64,000 bases of DNA from Bradyrhizobium betae (GCF_008932115.1 NZ_CP044543.1:3912501-3976500), one strand, 5' to 3'. Shown: positions 1 to 9,002, counted from the stretch's first letter. The notes: generated by a model not told the origin, from the sequence alone. Numbers and translations are program-made.

Positions 1-630
1 CCGGTGGCCGAGGAAACCGGCCTGATCAATCCACTCGGCGGGCTGATGCTGCGCCGTGCCTGCCTCGACGCCGCGACCTGGCCGGACGACGTCCGCGTCG
101 CCGTCCATCTGTCGCCGCTGCAGTTCCGCAGCGGCAATCTGCTCTCGGTGGTGACCGACGCGCTGAAGCATTCCGGCCTGCCGCCGCGGCGGCTCGAGCT
201 CGAGATCACCGAGACGCTGCTGCTGGAGAAGAGCGCGCAGGTGCTGGCGACGCTGCATGCGCTGCGCGCGCTCGGCGTGCGTATCTCGATGGACGATTTC
301 GGCACCGGCTATTCCAGCCTCAGCTATTTGCGCAGCTTCCCGTTCGACAAGATCAAGATCGACCAGTCCTTCGTGCGCGATCTCGGCGCCAACCGCGAGG
401 CCCAGGCGATCATCCGCTCGATCGTCAGCCTCGGCAAAGGCTTGGGCGTCACCATCACCGCCGAAGGCGTCGAGACCGAGGCCGAGCTGAGCTGCCTGCG
501 AGCCGAAGGCTGCGACGAGGGCCAGGGCTTTCTGTTCAGCAAGGCCCGGCCCAACGTCGAGATCATCAGCCTGCTGAAGGCGCAGCGCGGCATCGACGGC
601 GATGAGGAAGACGCCGCGATGGTGGCGTGA
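1..630 (+). CDS. EAL-domain c-di-GMP phosphodiesterase, C-terminal part
   Basis: This is the 3' end of a gene that enters from outside the window. The frame is open from base 1, and the GTG at position 4 lies inside the conserved P-V-A-E-E-T-G-L-I stretch, so it is not a real start. The visible part is the C-terminal two thirds of an EAL domain, which hydrolyses cyclic di-GMP. It shows EITETLLL, the DDFGTGYSSLSYL loop with its metal- and catalysis-linked acidic residues, the KIDQSFV strand, the AEGVET motif and a final QGFLFSKARP. The EAL signature itself, and any GGDEF, PAS or membrane part, would lie upstream. Catalytic competence cannot be fully judged, but every motif that is visible is intact. 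Confidence 0.93.
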   Translation, partial: PVAEETGLINPLGGLMLRRACLDAATWPDDVRVAVHLSPLQFRSGNLLSVVTDALKHSGLPPRRLELEITETLLLEKSAQVLATLHALRALGVRISMDDFGTGYSSLSYLRSFPFDKIKIDQSFVRDLGANREAQAIIRSIVSLGKGLGVTITAEGVETEAELSCLRAEGCDEGQGFLFSKARPNVEIISLLKAQRGIDGDEEDAAMVA

Positions 631-659
631 GGCTGCGAGCTGTCGCGATCCGAAAAGGT

Positions 660-690
660 CGTCATGCCCGGGACAAGCCCGGCCATGACG
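660..690. repeat. small palindromic intergenic repeat
   Basis: An inverted repeat of roughly 14 bp per arm begins CGTCATGCCCGGG and ends CCCGGCCATGACG, with a 4-base loop. It resembles the REP-like palindromes with a GTCATGCCCGG core seen elsewhere in this window (ends of the elements at 40121, 43994 and 46055). A second short hairpin, CTCCCGC-AA-GCGGGAG, follows at 712-727. Both sit between convergent genes and could help end transcription, but neither has a U tract. Confidence 0.6.
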
Positions 691-776
691 AAGGGTGATT
701 GGCGGTGCCCCCTCCCGCAAGCGGGAGAGGTTTAAGCGAGCCCGCGGCTCGTCTGTCCTAACTCAAAGCCGAAGCC

Positions 777-2753
777 TTACGCCGCCCGCAGCCCCGCCAA
801 AAACGTATCCACGCTCGTCTTCAGCGCCGATGCGTGCTGCCCGAGCTCGCCCGAGGCGACCATCACATTGCCGGCCAGGGCGCGCGATTGATCCGCGGCC
901 TGGCTCGCGCCGGCGACATTGGCGGAGACGTCGGTGGTGCCCGCGGAGGCCTGCTGCACGCTGCGGGCGATCTCCCGCGTCGCCGAGCCCTGCTCTTCGA
1001 CCGCGGCGGCAATTGTCGTGGTGATGCCGCTGATTTCGCGGATGGTGTCGCTGATGCCCGAGATGGCGGTGACGCAATTGCCGGTCGCGACCTGGATCGC
1101 GTTGACCTGACTTGCGATCTCGTCGGTCGCCTTCGCGGTCTGGCTGGCCAGCTCCTTCACCTCGGAGGCGACGACGGCAAAGCCGCGGCCGGCCTCGCCC
1201 GCGCGCGCCGCCTCGATGGTGGCGTTGAGGGCCAGCAGATTGGTCTGGCTCGCGATCTCGCTGATCAGCCGCAGCACGTCGCCGATGCGCTCGGCGGCGC
1301 CGGCAAGGCTGGTGACCATCTCGGTGGTTTCGGCCGCCTTGACCACTGCGCCGCTCGCGACCTGGCTGGAATGGGTGACCTGACGGCCGATCTCGCTGAC
1401 CGACGAGGCCAGTTCCTCGGTCGCCGCGGCAACCGCATTCACGCTGGTCGAGGCTTCCTCGGACGCCGTCGCCGCGGCGGATGCGCGCTGCGAGGTGCCG
1501 TTGACGCTTGCAGTGATCTCGCCGGCGACGCTCTGCATGCCCTCGGTGGCCCTGGCGACCGCCGCGACCACGCCCTTGACGTCGGCCTCGAAACGGTCGG
1601 CCATCTGGCGCTGCAGCGCCTGCTTCTCGACCTCCGCCCTGGCCTTGTCGGCCTCCTGCGCCTCGCGCATCGCGACCGATTCGAGCATGTTGCGGCGGAA
1701 CATCTCGACCGCCTTGGCCATGGTGCCGAGCTCGTCCGGGCGCTCGCTGCCGGGAATGGTGACGCTGGTGTCGCCGCTGGACAGCCGGTTCATGACGGCC
1801 GTGATCGCGGTGAGCGGGCGCGACAGGCCGCGTCCGAGCAGCAGCGCCAGCACGATCGCAACGGCCAGGATCGCGACCGTGCCGAGGATCAGATTGCGCT
1901 CGGCGGTAGCGAACGCGGCCTCGTATTCCGTCGTGTCCTTGATGATCTCGAGCACGCCGACCGGCGCTCCCGCATAGTTCCTGATCGGGCCGGCGTAGAC
2001 TGCGACAGGATGACCGTCGAGCTCGGCCTCACGCAGCAGCGGAGTGCCGTCGACCGCCGCTTTCAGTTCGTCCGGCTTGGCGACGGCATTCTCGCCGAAG
2101 GTCGAGGACAGCTTGTTCAAATTCTTGCCGTCGACGGAGTAGACCGCAAGGTCGATTCCGAAGCGCTTTTTGGCCCGGTCGACGAATTCCTTGCCGAAAG
2201 CGGCGCCGACATCGACATTGGCGAGGTTCTTGCCGTCGCGAACGATCGGCGTCATGCCGAAGATGCCGAGCGCCTCGCGGCCGGGCTCGACCCCGACGAT
2301 CTGGCGGCCGGTTTTCAGCGCCTCAACCACGGTGGCGCGGCGCGCAGAGACGTCGTCACCGAAGGTTTTGGGCGTGTGGACGCGGAAGAATGAGATCGCC
2401 GGCGGAAGCTGGAAGGTGATCAGCGGAATGCCCTGCGCCTTCAGCGCCTTGTTGGCGTCGCCGAGCAGCGCGAGCAGGCTGTCGCGGTCGCCCTTGGCGA
2501 TGGCGTCGCCAACCGGCGGCAGGGCGGCAATCACGGACGAGACCGCCAGCGCCGCGCGCCCCTCATAGTCGATCGCCGCGATCACGCTCTCATATTGCAG
2601 CTTGAGCTGCTGATCGAGCGCCATTCGTGTCAGCGCCCGCTGCTGGGTGATCGAGAAGCCGGAGAGGATGGCGCAGGCCACCGCAACCGTGAGCGCGATG
2701 GCGAGAATCAGGCGAGCGGCAATCGACTTGAGCTTGATCATCAGAATTCCCAT
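777..2753 (-). CDS. methyl-accepting chemotaxis protein with periplasmic Cache-type sensor
   Basis: Chemoreceptor of 658 residues. TM1 lies at about 14-33, a periplasmic sensor at about 40-285, TM2 at 287-306, HAMP at 307-360, and a long cytoplasmic signalling helix pair runs to the C terminus. The sensor has an ISFFRVHTPKTFGDD stretch and a later GREALGIFGMTPI block, which fit the dCache_3-like double sensor class. The kinase-control hairpin is intact (NLLALNATIEAARAGEAGRG), as expected for binding CheA/CheW. There is no CheR-binding pentapeptide at the C terminus, which ends FLAGLRAA. Two starts are possible: ATG at 2753, used here with GGA about 6 bases upstream, or ATG at 2741. The ligand cannot be read from sequence. 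No che genes are nearby, so it is an orphan receptor. Confidence 0.95.
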   Translation of the reverse strand: MGILMIKLKSIAARLILAIALTVAVACAILSGFSITQQRALTRMALDQQLKLQYESVIAAIDYEGRAALAVSSVIAALPPVGDAIAKGDRDSLLALLGDANKALKAQGIPLITFQLPPAISFFRVHTPKTFGDDVSARRATVVEALKTGRQIVGVEPGREALGIFGMTPIVRDGKNLANVDVGAAFGKEFVDRAKKRFGIDLAVYSVDGKNLNKLSSTFGENAVAKPDELKAAVDGTPLLREAELDGHPVAVYAGPIRNYAGAPVGVLEIIKDTTEYEAAFATAERNLILGTVAILAVAIVLALLLGRGLSRPLTAITAVMNRLSSGDTSVTIPGSERPDELGTMAKAVEMFRRNMLESVAMREAQEADKARAEVEKQALQRQMADRFEADVKGVVAAVARATEGMQSVAGEITASVNGTSQRASAAATASEEASTSVNAVAAATEELASSVSEIGRQVTHSSQVASGAVVKAAETTEMVTSLAGAAERIGDVLRLISEIASQTNLLALNATIEAARAGEAGRGFAVVASEVKELASQTAKATDEIASQVNAIQVATGNCVTAISGISDTIREISGITTTIAAAVEEQGSATREIARSVQQASAGTTDVSANVAGASQAADQSRALAGNVMVASGELGQHASALKTSVDTFLAGLRAA

Positions 2754-2991
2754 GCATTTCCAAAATCTTGCTTTTGTCGAACGCTGTCAGAAATTGCTTA
2801 ACAACAAGGACGGCACAGCCTCCGTGTTTCAACGGGGGCCGTCCCATCCTTCTGCATGACTCAATGCAGTGGGTGCATGGAGAGCGCGGTCATTCGCCGC
2901 AAGCAGGGACGGTGCGCCGGCGCTTCGCCCGCCTGAGACTATCGGTTTTCGGCAAGGATCGCCTTGCCGACGTCCTCGTCAGGACCCTGCA

Positions 2992-3005
2992 TTGACGCAG
3001 ATCAA
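2992..3005 (+). promoter_or_regulatory. candidate FixK/FNR-type box
   Basis: TTGACGCAGATCAA matches the FNR/CRP-family dyad TTGA-N6-TCAA exactly in its outer half-sites. The box ends 61 bases before the proposed start of the RND adaptor gene. If it acts as a class II activator site centred near -41, transcription would start around 3040. In Bradyrhizobium such boxes are bound by FixK2 or related regulators in low oxygen. Function is inferred from position and sequence only. Confidence 0.5.
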
Positions 3006-3010
3006 CACCC

Positions 3011-3024
3011 CCGGATCGATCCGG
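3011..3024. promoter_or_regulatory. perfect 14-base palindrome upstream of efflux operon
   Basis: CCGGATCGATCCGG is its own reverse complement. It lies just downstream of the FixK-type box and 42 bases before the adaptor start, where a repressor operator could sit. No regulator gene is adjacent, so the binding protein is unknown. Confidence 0.3.
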
Positions 3025-3065
3025 ATCTATCTAAAGCCTGTAAATCACATGCGAAGTTTGGACTG

Positions 3066-4208
3066 ATGCTCTCGCTCCATCGGGTGAAGTGCTCGCGGCG
3101 CCGATGGCGGATGCCGGGCCCAATTCTGCTTGCGCTCGCGCTTGCCGGTCTGCCTTGCGTTGCGATCGCAGATGACGAGGTGAAGCTCACCGCGGTGCAG
3201 GCTCAGAACCTCGGGGTCCGCGTGACCCACCCGATCTCGAGCCGGACCGATCAGACACTGCCCTATCCGGCGCAGATCGTGATTCCGACCCCGCAATTAT
3301 GGGTGGTGAGTGCGCCGGTCGCCGGCATGGTCACCAATCTGGCGGTCGCGCGCGGCGATCGGGTCATCGCCGGACAGCCGCTGGTAACCCTGCAGAGCCC
3401 GAGCTTCGTCTCGCTGCAGCGCGACTATCTGCAAGCCGTCGCGCAGGAGGTTCTCGCCAACAATCAGCTGAGGCGGAATGCCGATCTGTTCGAGGGCAAG
3501 GCGGTGCCACAGCGCGTTCTGGAGGCCAGCCAGACCGAAGCTCGCCAGGCCGGCATCGTGCTCGCCGAGCGGCGGCAAATGCTTCATCTGAGCGGCATGT
3601 CGGACGAGGCGATCTCCCGCCTGATCAACGACGCCGCGATCATCGCCACGCTGACCGTCCACGCCCCGCAGGCGGCTTCCGTCGTCGACATCGCGGTCTC
3701 CCCGGGGCAGCGGCTGGAGCAGGCGGCGCCGCTGGTGAAGCTGGCGCGGCTTTCACCGGTATGGGCCGAGATTGCGATTCCCGCGTCGAGCATCCGGGCC
3801 GTCCAGGCCGGCGCGAAGGTCGAGATCGAGGGTTATGATGCGCCGGGCCGTGTCATCCTGGTGTCCGAGACGACCGACGCGGCAAGCCAGACCATCCTGG
3901 TTCGCGCGGAGATGCCGAACGACGGCGGCGGGCTGCGCCCCGGCCAGACCGCAACGGCGCGCATCAGCTTTCTCTCCGCGGGCGAAAGCGCCTGGGAGAT
4001 TCCCTATAGCGGCCTCGTTCGCCGCGGCGAGCAGACCTCGGTTTTTGTGGCCATCGCCGGCGGCTTCCGTCTCGTTCCCGTCACGTTGCTCGCCGAGGAC
4101 CAGGATCATGTCGTGGTCGCAGGTCCGGTCACCGACAAGGACGAGATCGCGATCGGTGGCATTTCGGCGCTGCGGGGCATTCTGTCGCGACTCGGAGCTG
4201 GCCAGTAA
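3066..4208 (+). CDS. RND efflux periplasmic adaptor (CzcB/CusB-like membrane fusion protein)
   Basis: The periplasmic adaptor links an inner-membrane RND pump to an outer-membrane channel. The 380-residue product has an N-terminal hydrophobic signal region (PILLALALAGLPCVAIA) with likely cleavage before DDEVKL, then HlyD-type lipoyl/barrel-sandwich segments (APVAGMVTNLAVARGDRVIAG and VSPGQRLEQAAPLVKLA) around an alpha-helical hairpin, then beta-barrel and membrane-proximal domains. It has no obvious N-terminal metal-binding insert rich in His or Met. The start is uncertain: ATG at 3066 is used here, while ATG at 3111 would give a more compact signal peptide. The frame is open further upstream, but that part looks non-coding. 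The stop overlaps the next start (TAATG), so the genes are translationally coupled. Confidence 0.9.
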   Translation: MLSLHRVKCSRRRWRMPGPILLALALAGLPCVAIADDEVKLTAVQAQNLGVRVTHPISSRTDQTLPYPAQIVIPTPQLWVVSAPVAGMVTNLAVARGDRVIAGQPLVTLQSPSFVSLQRDYLQAVAQEVLANNQLRRNADLFEGKAVPQRVLEASQTEARQAGIVLAERRQMLHLSGMSDEAISRLINDAAIIATLTVHAPQAASVVDIAVSPGQRLEQAAPLVKLARLSPVWAEIAIPASSIRAVQAGAKVEIEGYDAPGRVILVSETTDAASQTILVRAEMPNDGGGLRPGQTATARISFLSAGESAWEIPYSGLVRRGEQTSVFVAIAGGFRLVPVTLLAEDQDHVVVAGPVTDKDEIAIGGISALRGILSRLGAGQ

Positions 4209-7200
4209 TGCTGCAGCGTCTGGTCGCATTTGCGCTGTCGCAGCGGCTGTTCGTTGCACTCGGCGTGCTGCTGCTGGTCGGCGCCGCCGCGGTGTTTCTC
4301 CCGGGCCTTCCGATCGACGCCTTTCCGGACGTGTCTCCGGTCCAGGTGAAGATCATCATGAAAGCCCCGGGCCTGACCCCGGAAGAGGTCGAGCAGCGCA
4401 TTACCGTTCCGATCGAGCTCGAGCTGCTCGGGCTTCCCGACAAGAAGATTCTCCGCTCCACCACCAAATACGCGCTGGCCGACATCACCGTCGATTTCGA
4501 GGACGGCACCGACATCTACTGGGCCCGCAACCAGGTCTCCGAGCGCCTGTCCAACATCGCGCGCGATTTTCCGGAAGGCGTCAGCGGCGGACTGGCGCCG
4601 ATCACCAGCCCGCTCGGCGAGATGTTCATGTTCACCATCGACAGCGCCGAATTGTCGCTGGCCGAGCGGCGAACCCTGCTCGATTGGGTGATCCGCCCCG
4701 CGCTGCGTACCGTCCCCGGTGTGGCCGACGTCAACTCGCTCGGCGGCCATGTGCGGGCGTTCGAGATCGTTCCTCTGGCCGACGCGCTCGCAGCCCGCGG
4801 GATTTCCTCCGAGCTGTTCCGGCGGGCCATCGAGGCCAACAGCCGCAACGACGGGGCCGGGCGCGTGAACCAGGGCGAGGATAGCTCGCTGGTGCGCATC
4901 GAGGGCAGCATTCGGACCATCGACGACATCCGGGCCATCGTCATCGACACCCGCGAGGGGGTTCCGATTCGGGTCAACGACGTGGCGCGCGTCAGGGTCG
5001 GCGCGCTGACGCGCTACGGCGCCGTCTCCTCCGACGGCCATGGTGAAACGGTGGAAGGCCTCGTGCTTGGCCTGCGCGGTGCCAATGCCGGCCAGCTCGT
5101 GCGGGACGTCCGGGCCCGCCTCGATGAATTGCAGCCGTCGTTGCCGAAGAGCGTCTCCATCAACGTGTTCTATGACCGCAGCCGGCTGGTCGGACGCGCC
5201 GTCGGAACGGTGGTACGGGCTCTTGGCGAAGCCACCGTGCTCGTCGTGGTCCTCCTGCTGCTGTTTCTCGGCAATTGGCGCGCCTCGTTGGTGATCGCGC
5301 TCAGCCTGCCGCTGGCCATCGTCATTGCGCTTCTCGCCATGCGCGCGGTCGGCATGTCCGCCAATTTGATGAGCCTCGGTGGCCTCGCGATCGCGATCGG
5401 CATGCTGATCGACGCGCTGGTCGTCGTCGTCGAGAACATCGTCGGCAATCTCGGCAAGCACGAGCCCGGAAAGGGCCCGCCGCTGATCCATATCATATTT
5501 CGGTCGGTCTGCGAGGTGCTGCAGCCGGTCGCCTCCGGCGTGCTGATCATCATCATCGTGTTCGTGCCCTTGCTGACGCTGCAGGGGCTCGAGGGCAAGC
5601 TCTTCATTCCCGTCGCGCTCGCCATCATCTTCGCGCTCGCCGGCTCGCTGCTGCTTGCTCTCACCGTCGTTCCGGTCGCAACCTCCTTCCTGCTCAAATC
5701 CGCAAGCCATGGCGATCCGCTGCTGATCCGCCTCGCGCAGCGTGTCTATGCGCCGGCGCTGGACTGGGCCCTGAAGAACGAACGCAAGGTCGTCATCGTC
5801 GCGCTACTGGGGCTCGTCGCGGCGGGCTACGCCTACACGCAGCTCGGCAAGACCTTCATGCCGACCATGGATGAAGGCGACGTCATCGTCAGCGTGGAGA
5901 CACTTCCGTCCGTCAATCTCGATGAATCCATGGCCATCAATGCCAGGCTGCAATCGGCCCTCATGAAAGTGCCCGACGTGGCCGGCATCGTCGCCCGGAC
6001 CGGCTCGGACGAGCTTGGTCTTGATCCCATGGGGCCCAACCAGACCGATACGTTTCTGGTGCTCAAGCCCGTGGACGAGAGGAAGACCCGGGACCGGACG
6101 GAGCTCCTGCAGGTCCTGCGCGATGTGCTGGCGGATTTCCCGGGCCTGTCGCTCAGCTTCACCCAGCCGATCGACATGCGCGTGCAGGAGATGATCAGCG
6201 GCGTGCGCGGCGACGTCGCGGTCAAGATCTTCGGCACCGACATCGGCCAGCTCAACGACATCGCGACGAAGCTCTCCTCGATCCTGTCGAGTGTCGACGG
6301 CGCGGAAGACGTCTACACGACCATCAACGAGGGCGCCCAATACTACACGGTCGCCGTGAACCGGATGGAAGCCGGCCGCCTCGGGCTGACCGTGGATGCC
6401 ATCTCCAACGCGCTTCGCACCCAGATCGAGGGGCGAATCATCGGGACGGCGCTGGAGGACGGCCGCCGCACGCCGATCCTGGTCCGCGGCAGCGAGACGA
6501 CGCGGGAAGCGCCGACGCTGCTCGCGAGCCTGCCGCTGACGCTGGCGTCCGGGCAGCATGTTGCGCTGTCGCAGGTCGCCCGCATCCAGCGGGTCGATGG
6601 CCCCGTCAAGATCGACCGCGAGAACGGCAACCGGATGAGCGTCGTCCGCGCCAACGTCCGTGGCCGCGACATGGTCGGCTTCGTGCAGGCGGCCCAGCAG
6701 AAGGTCACCGCCGAGCTCCCTCTGCCGAAGGGCTATCGGCTCACCTGGGGCGGACAGTTCGAGAACCAGCAGCGCGCGGCCGCGCGCCTGTCGATCGTGG
6801 TGCCCGTCGCGATCGGCCTCATCTTCGTGCTGCTGTTCACCACCTTCGGCTCCGTGCGCCACGCCTTGCTGGTGCTCGTGAACATCCCCTTTGCGCTGAT
6901 CGGCGGCGTCTTTGCGCTGGTGTCGACCGGTGAATATCTGTCGGTGCCGGCGTCCGTCGGCTTCATCGCGCTGCTCGGCATCGCGGTCCTGAACGGCGTC
7001 GTGCTGGTCTCGTATTTCAACCAGTTGCGCGCGCATGGTCTGGCCGAGGAGCGCATCGTCATCGACGGCGCCAGGCGGCGGCTGCGGCCGGTGCTGATGA
7101 CCGCGAGCATCACCGCGCTCGGACTGATCCCGCTGCTGTTTGCTACGGGGCCGGGATCGGAGATCCAGCGCCCCCTCGCCATCGTGGTGATCGGGGGCCT

Positions 7201-7282
7201 GTTGTCCTCGACGCTACTGACCCTGATCCTGCTGCCGATCCTGTATCGCCGGTTCGGCGGCGCTGCCAAGGCGGCCAAATGA
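4208..7282 (+). CDS. heavy-metal efflux RND permease (CzcA/CusA family)
   Basis: Inner-membrane proton-driven pump of 1024 residues, the normal length for the HME-RND family, with two repeats of six TM helices and large periplasmic loops. It begins with FALSQRLFVALGVLL and shows the family blocks FPDVSPVQV, TTKYALADITVDFEDGTDIYWARNQVSERL and TFMPTMDEGD. In TM4 the proton-relay motif reads AIGMLIDALVVVVEN, with D402 and E409. The residue six before D402 is Ala, where CzcA has Asp, so this motif is closer to the CusA (monovalent metal) pattern than to the CzcA divalent one. The substrate is therefore inferred, not settled. The gene is coupled to the adaptor upstream and to a DUF3240 gene downstream. 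No outer-membrane factor gene is present. Confidence 0.94.
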   Translation: MLQRLVAFALSQRLFVALGVLLLVGAAAVFLPGLPIDAFPDVSPVQVKIIMKAPGLTPEEVEQRITVPIELELLGLPDKKILRSTTKYALADITVDFEDGTDIYWARNQVSERLSNIARDFPEGVSGGLAPITSPLGEMFMFTIDSAELSLAERRTLLDWVIRPALRTVPGVADVNSLGGHVRAFEIVPLADALAARGISSELFRRAIEANSRNDGAGRVNQGEDSSLVRIEGSIRTIDDIRAIVIDTREGVPIRVNDVARVRVGALTRYGAVSSDGHGETVEGLVLGLRGANAGQLVRDVRARLDELQPSLPKSVSINVFYDRSRLVGRAVGTVVRALGEATVLVVVLLLLFLGNWRASLVIALSLPLAIVIALLAMRAVGMSANLMSLGGLAIAIGMLIDALVVVVENIVGNLGKHEPGKGPPLIHIIFRSVCEVLQPVASGVLIIIIVFVPLLTLQGLEGKLFIPVALAIIFALAGSLLLALTVVPVATSFLLKSASHGDPLLIRLAQRVYAPALDWALKNERKVVIVALLGLVAAGYAYTQLGKTFMPTMDEGDVIVSVETLPSVNLDESMAINARLQSALMKVPDVAGIVARTGSDELGLDPMGPNQTDTFLVLKPVDERKTRDRTELLQVLRDVLADFPGLSLSFTQPIDMRVQEMISGVRGDVAVKIFGTDIGQLNDIATKLSSILSSVDGAEDVYTTINEGAQYYTVAVNRMEAGRLGLTVDAISNALRTQIEGRIIGTALEDGRRTPILVRGSETTREAPTLLASLPLTLASGQHVALSQVARIQRVDGPVKIDRENGNRMSVVRANVRGRDMVGFVQAAQQKVTAELPLPKGYRLTWGGQFENQQRAAARLSIVVPVAIGLIFVLLFTTFGSVRHALLVLVNIPFALIGGVFALVSTGEYLSVPASVGFIALLGIAVLNGVVLVSYFNQLRAHGLAEERIVIDGARRRLRPVLMTASITALGLIPLLFATGPGSEIQRPLAIVVIGGLLSSTLLTLILLPILYRRFGGAAKAAK

Positions 7283-7590
7283 CCAGCGAAACGGTCTGCC
7301 TCACCCTGATCGCCGCGCGCCAGCTTCGAGACGAACTGTTCGACTATCTCAGCGAGCAGGCCGATCTGGTGCCGGGTTTCACGGCCTCTGACGCAGCGGG
7401 ACACGGCGCCAACGTCAGGCTGCAGAGCCCGGAGGAACGCGTCAAGGGGCATGCCGACCAGGTTCTCGTCCGGATCGTCCTGCCAAACGCTGCTGCCGAG
7501 CGCCTGCTGGAGCGGCTCAAGGTCTCGTTTGCCGGGACCAACCTCGTCTATTGGGTGATGCCGGTTGAGGACTTCGGCATCATCGATTGA
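7279..7590 (+). CDS. DUF3240 family protein, efflux-associated
   Basis: Small soluble protein of 103 residues whose ATG overlaps the stop of the RND pump (ATGA). It has the alternating beta/alpha pattern of a ferredoxin-like, PII-like fold, with VCLTLIAARQLRDELFDYLSEQ at the N terminus and LVYWVMPVEDFGIID at the end, typical of DUF3240. Members are usually encoded directly behind CusA/CzcA-type pumps. A regulatory or metal-sensing role has been suggested by context only. It lacks a signal peptide and cysteines, so it is probably cytoplasmic. It is the last gene of the three-gene efflux operon and converges on the MFS gene. Confidence 0.82.
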   Translation: MTSETVCLTLIAARQLRDELFDYLSEQADLVPGFTASDAAGHGANVRLQSPEERVKGHADQVLVRIVLPNAAAERLLERLKVSFAGTNLVYWVMPVEDFGIID

Positions 7591-7621
7591 TGGGCTGGCG
7601 GTGCACGCGCCGCTTGCAGGT

Positions 7622-8842
7622 TCAGGCCGAGGCGCGGCCGAGGTCGAGCGTTGGCCTTCGGTTGGTCGGGAAGCTCAGCGCCACTGCGACGGCGGCGAGC
7701 CCGATCGCGAAGGAGCCGACGTGCAGCCAAGTGTAGCGCTGGAAATTGTCGAACACGAGCCCGCCGGCCCACGGTCCGATTGCCATGCCAAGGCTGGCAA
7801 AGGCCGACACCGCGCCGAACACCGTGCCCATGATACGCGCGCCGAAGAATTCGCGGACCAGCACCGCATAGAGCGGCATCACCCCGCCATAGGCGAGGCC
7901 GAACACGACTGACAGCGCGTAGAACTCGCCGAGCTGCGCCACCGCAAGATAGGTCGCGATGCAGATCGCCTGCACGAACAGGCCGCCGACCAGCACCGGC
8001 TTTGCGCCGATGCGATCGGCCGCCGCGCCCAGCAGCAGGCGCCCGCCGAGCCCGGACACGCCGGCAACGCTGTAGACCGTCACCGCCGTAAGTGGTGCGA
8101 TGCCGCAGACCATCGCATAGGACACCATGTGGAAGATCGGGCCGGAATGCGCGGCGCAGCAGGCGAAGTGCGCCGCCGCGAGCGCGATGAATTGAGGCGT
8201 CCGCAGCGCCTGCGCCGCGGTCAGCTCCATCCCTGGCGCCGCATCCGCGCTGGCAGGCCCTGTCGCGGCCGGCGCCGGCCGCACCAGGAAGCAGGCGGGG
8301 ATCAGCAGCGCCCACGCAGCACAGCCGATCACCAGCATCGCGGTGCGCCAGTCATAGGCCGTGATCAGCCAGCTCGCGGTCGGCGCGATCGTCACCGGCG
8401 ACACGCCCATGCCGGCCGAGACCAGTGCCACCGCGAGGCTGCGGTTCTTGTCGATCCAGGCGCTCGCGAGCGCCATCATCGGCGCGTAGAAGCTGCCGGC
8501 GGCAACACCGATCAGCACGCCGAAGCAGAGCTGGAACTGCCAAAGGCTGGTCGCCTGGCTCGCAGTCACGAGGCCAAGCCCCAGCAGCAGGCTTCCGGCA
8601 AGCACCACCATGCGGGTGCCAAACCGGTCGGACAGCGTGCCCCACAGGAACGCGGCCACGCCCATGCAGAGGAAATCGATCGTCGCCGCCGCCGACACGC
8701 CGGCGCGCGACCATCCCATCGCCTCCGAGATCGGCTGCAGGAACACCGCGAGCGACAGCATCGTGCCGAACCCGACACAGGTCATCAGCGCCCCCGCGGC
8801 GACCACGACCCAGCCATAGTTGAAGCCTGACGGCTTGCTCAT
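7622..8842 (-). CDS. MFS transporter
   Basis: Major facilitator superfamily permease of 406 residues with 12 predicted hydrophobic segments in two six-helix halves. It begins MSKPSGFNYGWVVVAAGALM. The DRFGTR block between TM2 and TM3 is the family's A-motif position (GTLSDRFGTRMVV), repeated in the second half as GAAADRIGAKPVLVGG. The start at 8842 is supported by GAGGA five bases upstream; an in-frame extension to 8950 has no such support and non-coding composition. The family resembles oxalate/formate and monocarboxylate antiporter-like MFS proteins, but the substrate cannot be assigned. It is a single-gene unit, convergent with the efflux operon. Confidence 0.9.
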   Translation of the reverse strand: MSKPSGFNYGWVVVAAGALMTCVGFGTMLSLAVFLQPISEAMGWSRAGVSAAATIDFLCMGVAAFLWGTLSDRFGTRMVVLAGSLLLGLGLVTASQATSLWQFQLCFGVLIGVAAGSFYAPMMALASAWIDKNRSLAVALVSAGMGVSPVTIAPTASWLITAYDWRTAMLVIGCAAWALLIPACFLVRPAPAATGPASADAAPGMELTAAQALRTPQFIALAAAHFACCAAHSGPIFHMVSYAMVCGIAPLTAVTVYSVAGVSGLGGRLLLGAAADRIGAKPVLVGGLFVQAICIATYLAVAQLGEFYALSVVFGLAYGGVMPLYAVLVREFFGARIMGTVFGAVSAFASLGMAIGPWAGGLVFDNFQRYTWLHVGSFAIGLAAVAVALSFPTNRRPTLDLGRASA

Positions 8843-9002
8843 GCGTTTCCTCGCGCTTTTGGTTTTGTTGGTGGTGCGCGCGGGGATGGTGGCGTATCCG
8901 GCGGTGGAGGGCAAGTCCGCGGTGCATTGCACGTCGCCTCGCGACAACAATTGCTGGTTTCTGATAATATCGCCAGCGAACCACGACCCTTGATGTCAGT
9001 AG

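Larger units (their letters stand above)
2754..3065. other. intergenic region between divergent MCP and RND operon
   Basis: This 312-base gap has no convincing gene. It carries the 5' regions of two divergent transcription units. Two sequence features stand out near its right end: a TTGA-N6-TCAA box at 2992-3005 and a perfect 14-base palindrome at 3011-3024. Both are listed separately. Confidence 0.7.

Noticed and set aside
834..2393. 519-codon frame opposite the chemoreceptor
   Set aside because: Antisense shadow of a well-supported MCP gene, with no recognisable domain.
4106..5710. 534-codon frame opposite the RND pump
   Set aside because: Its Asp/His/Gln/Arg-rich composition is that of an antisense frame in high-GC DNA; the forward frame is a clear HME-RND pump.
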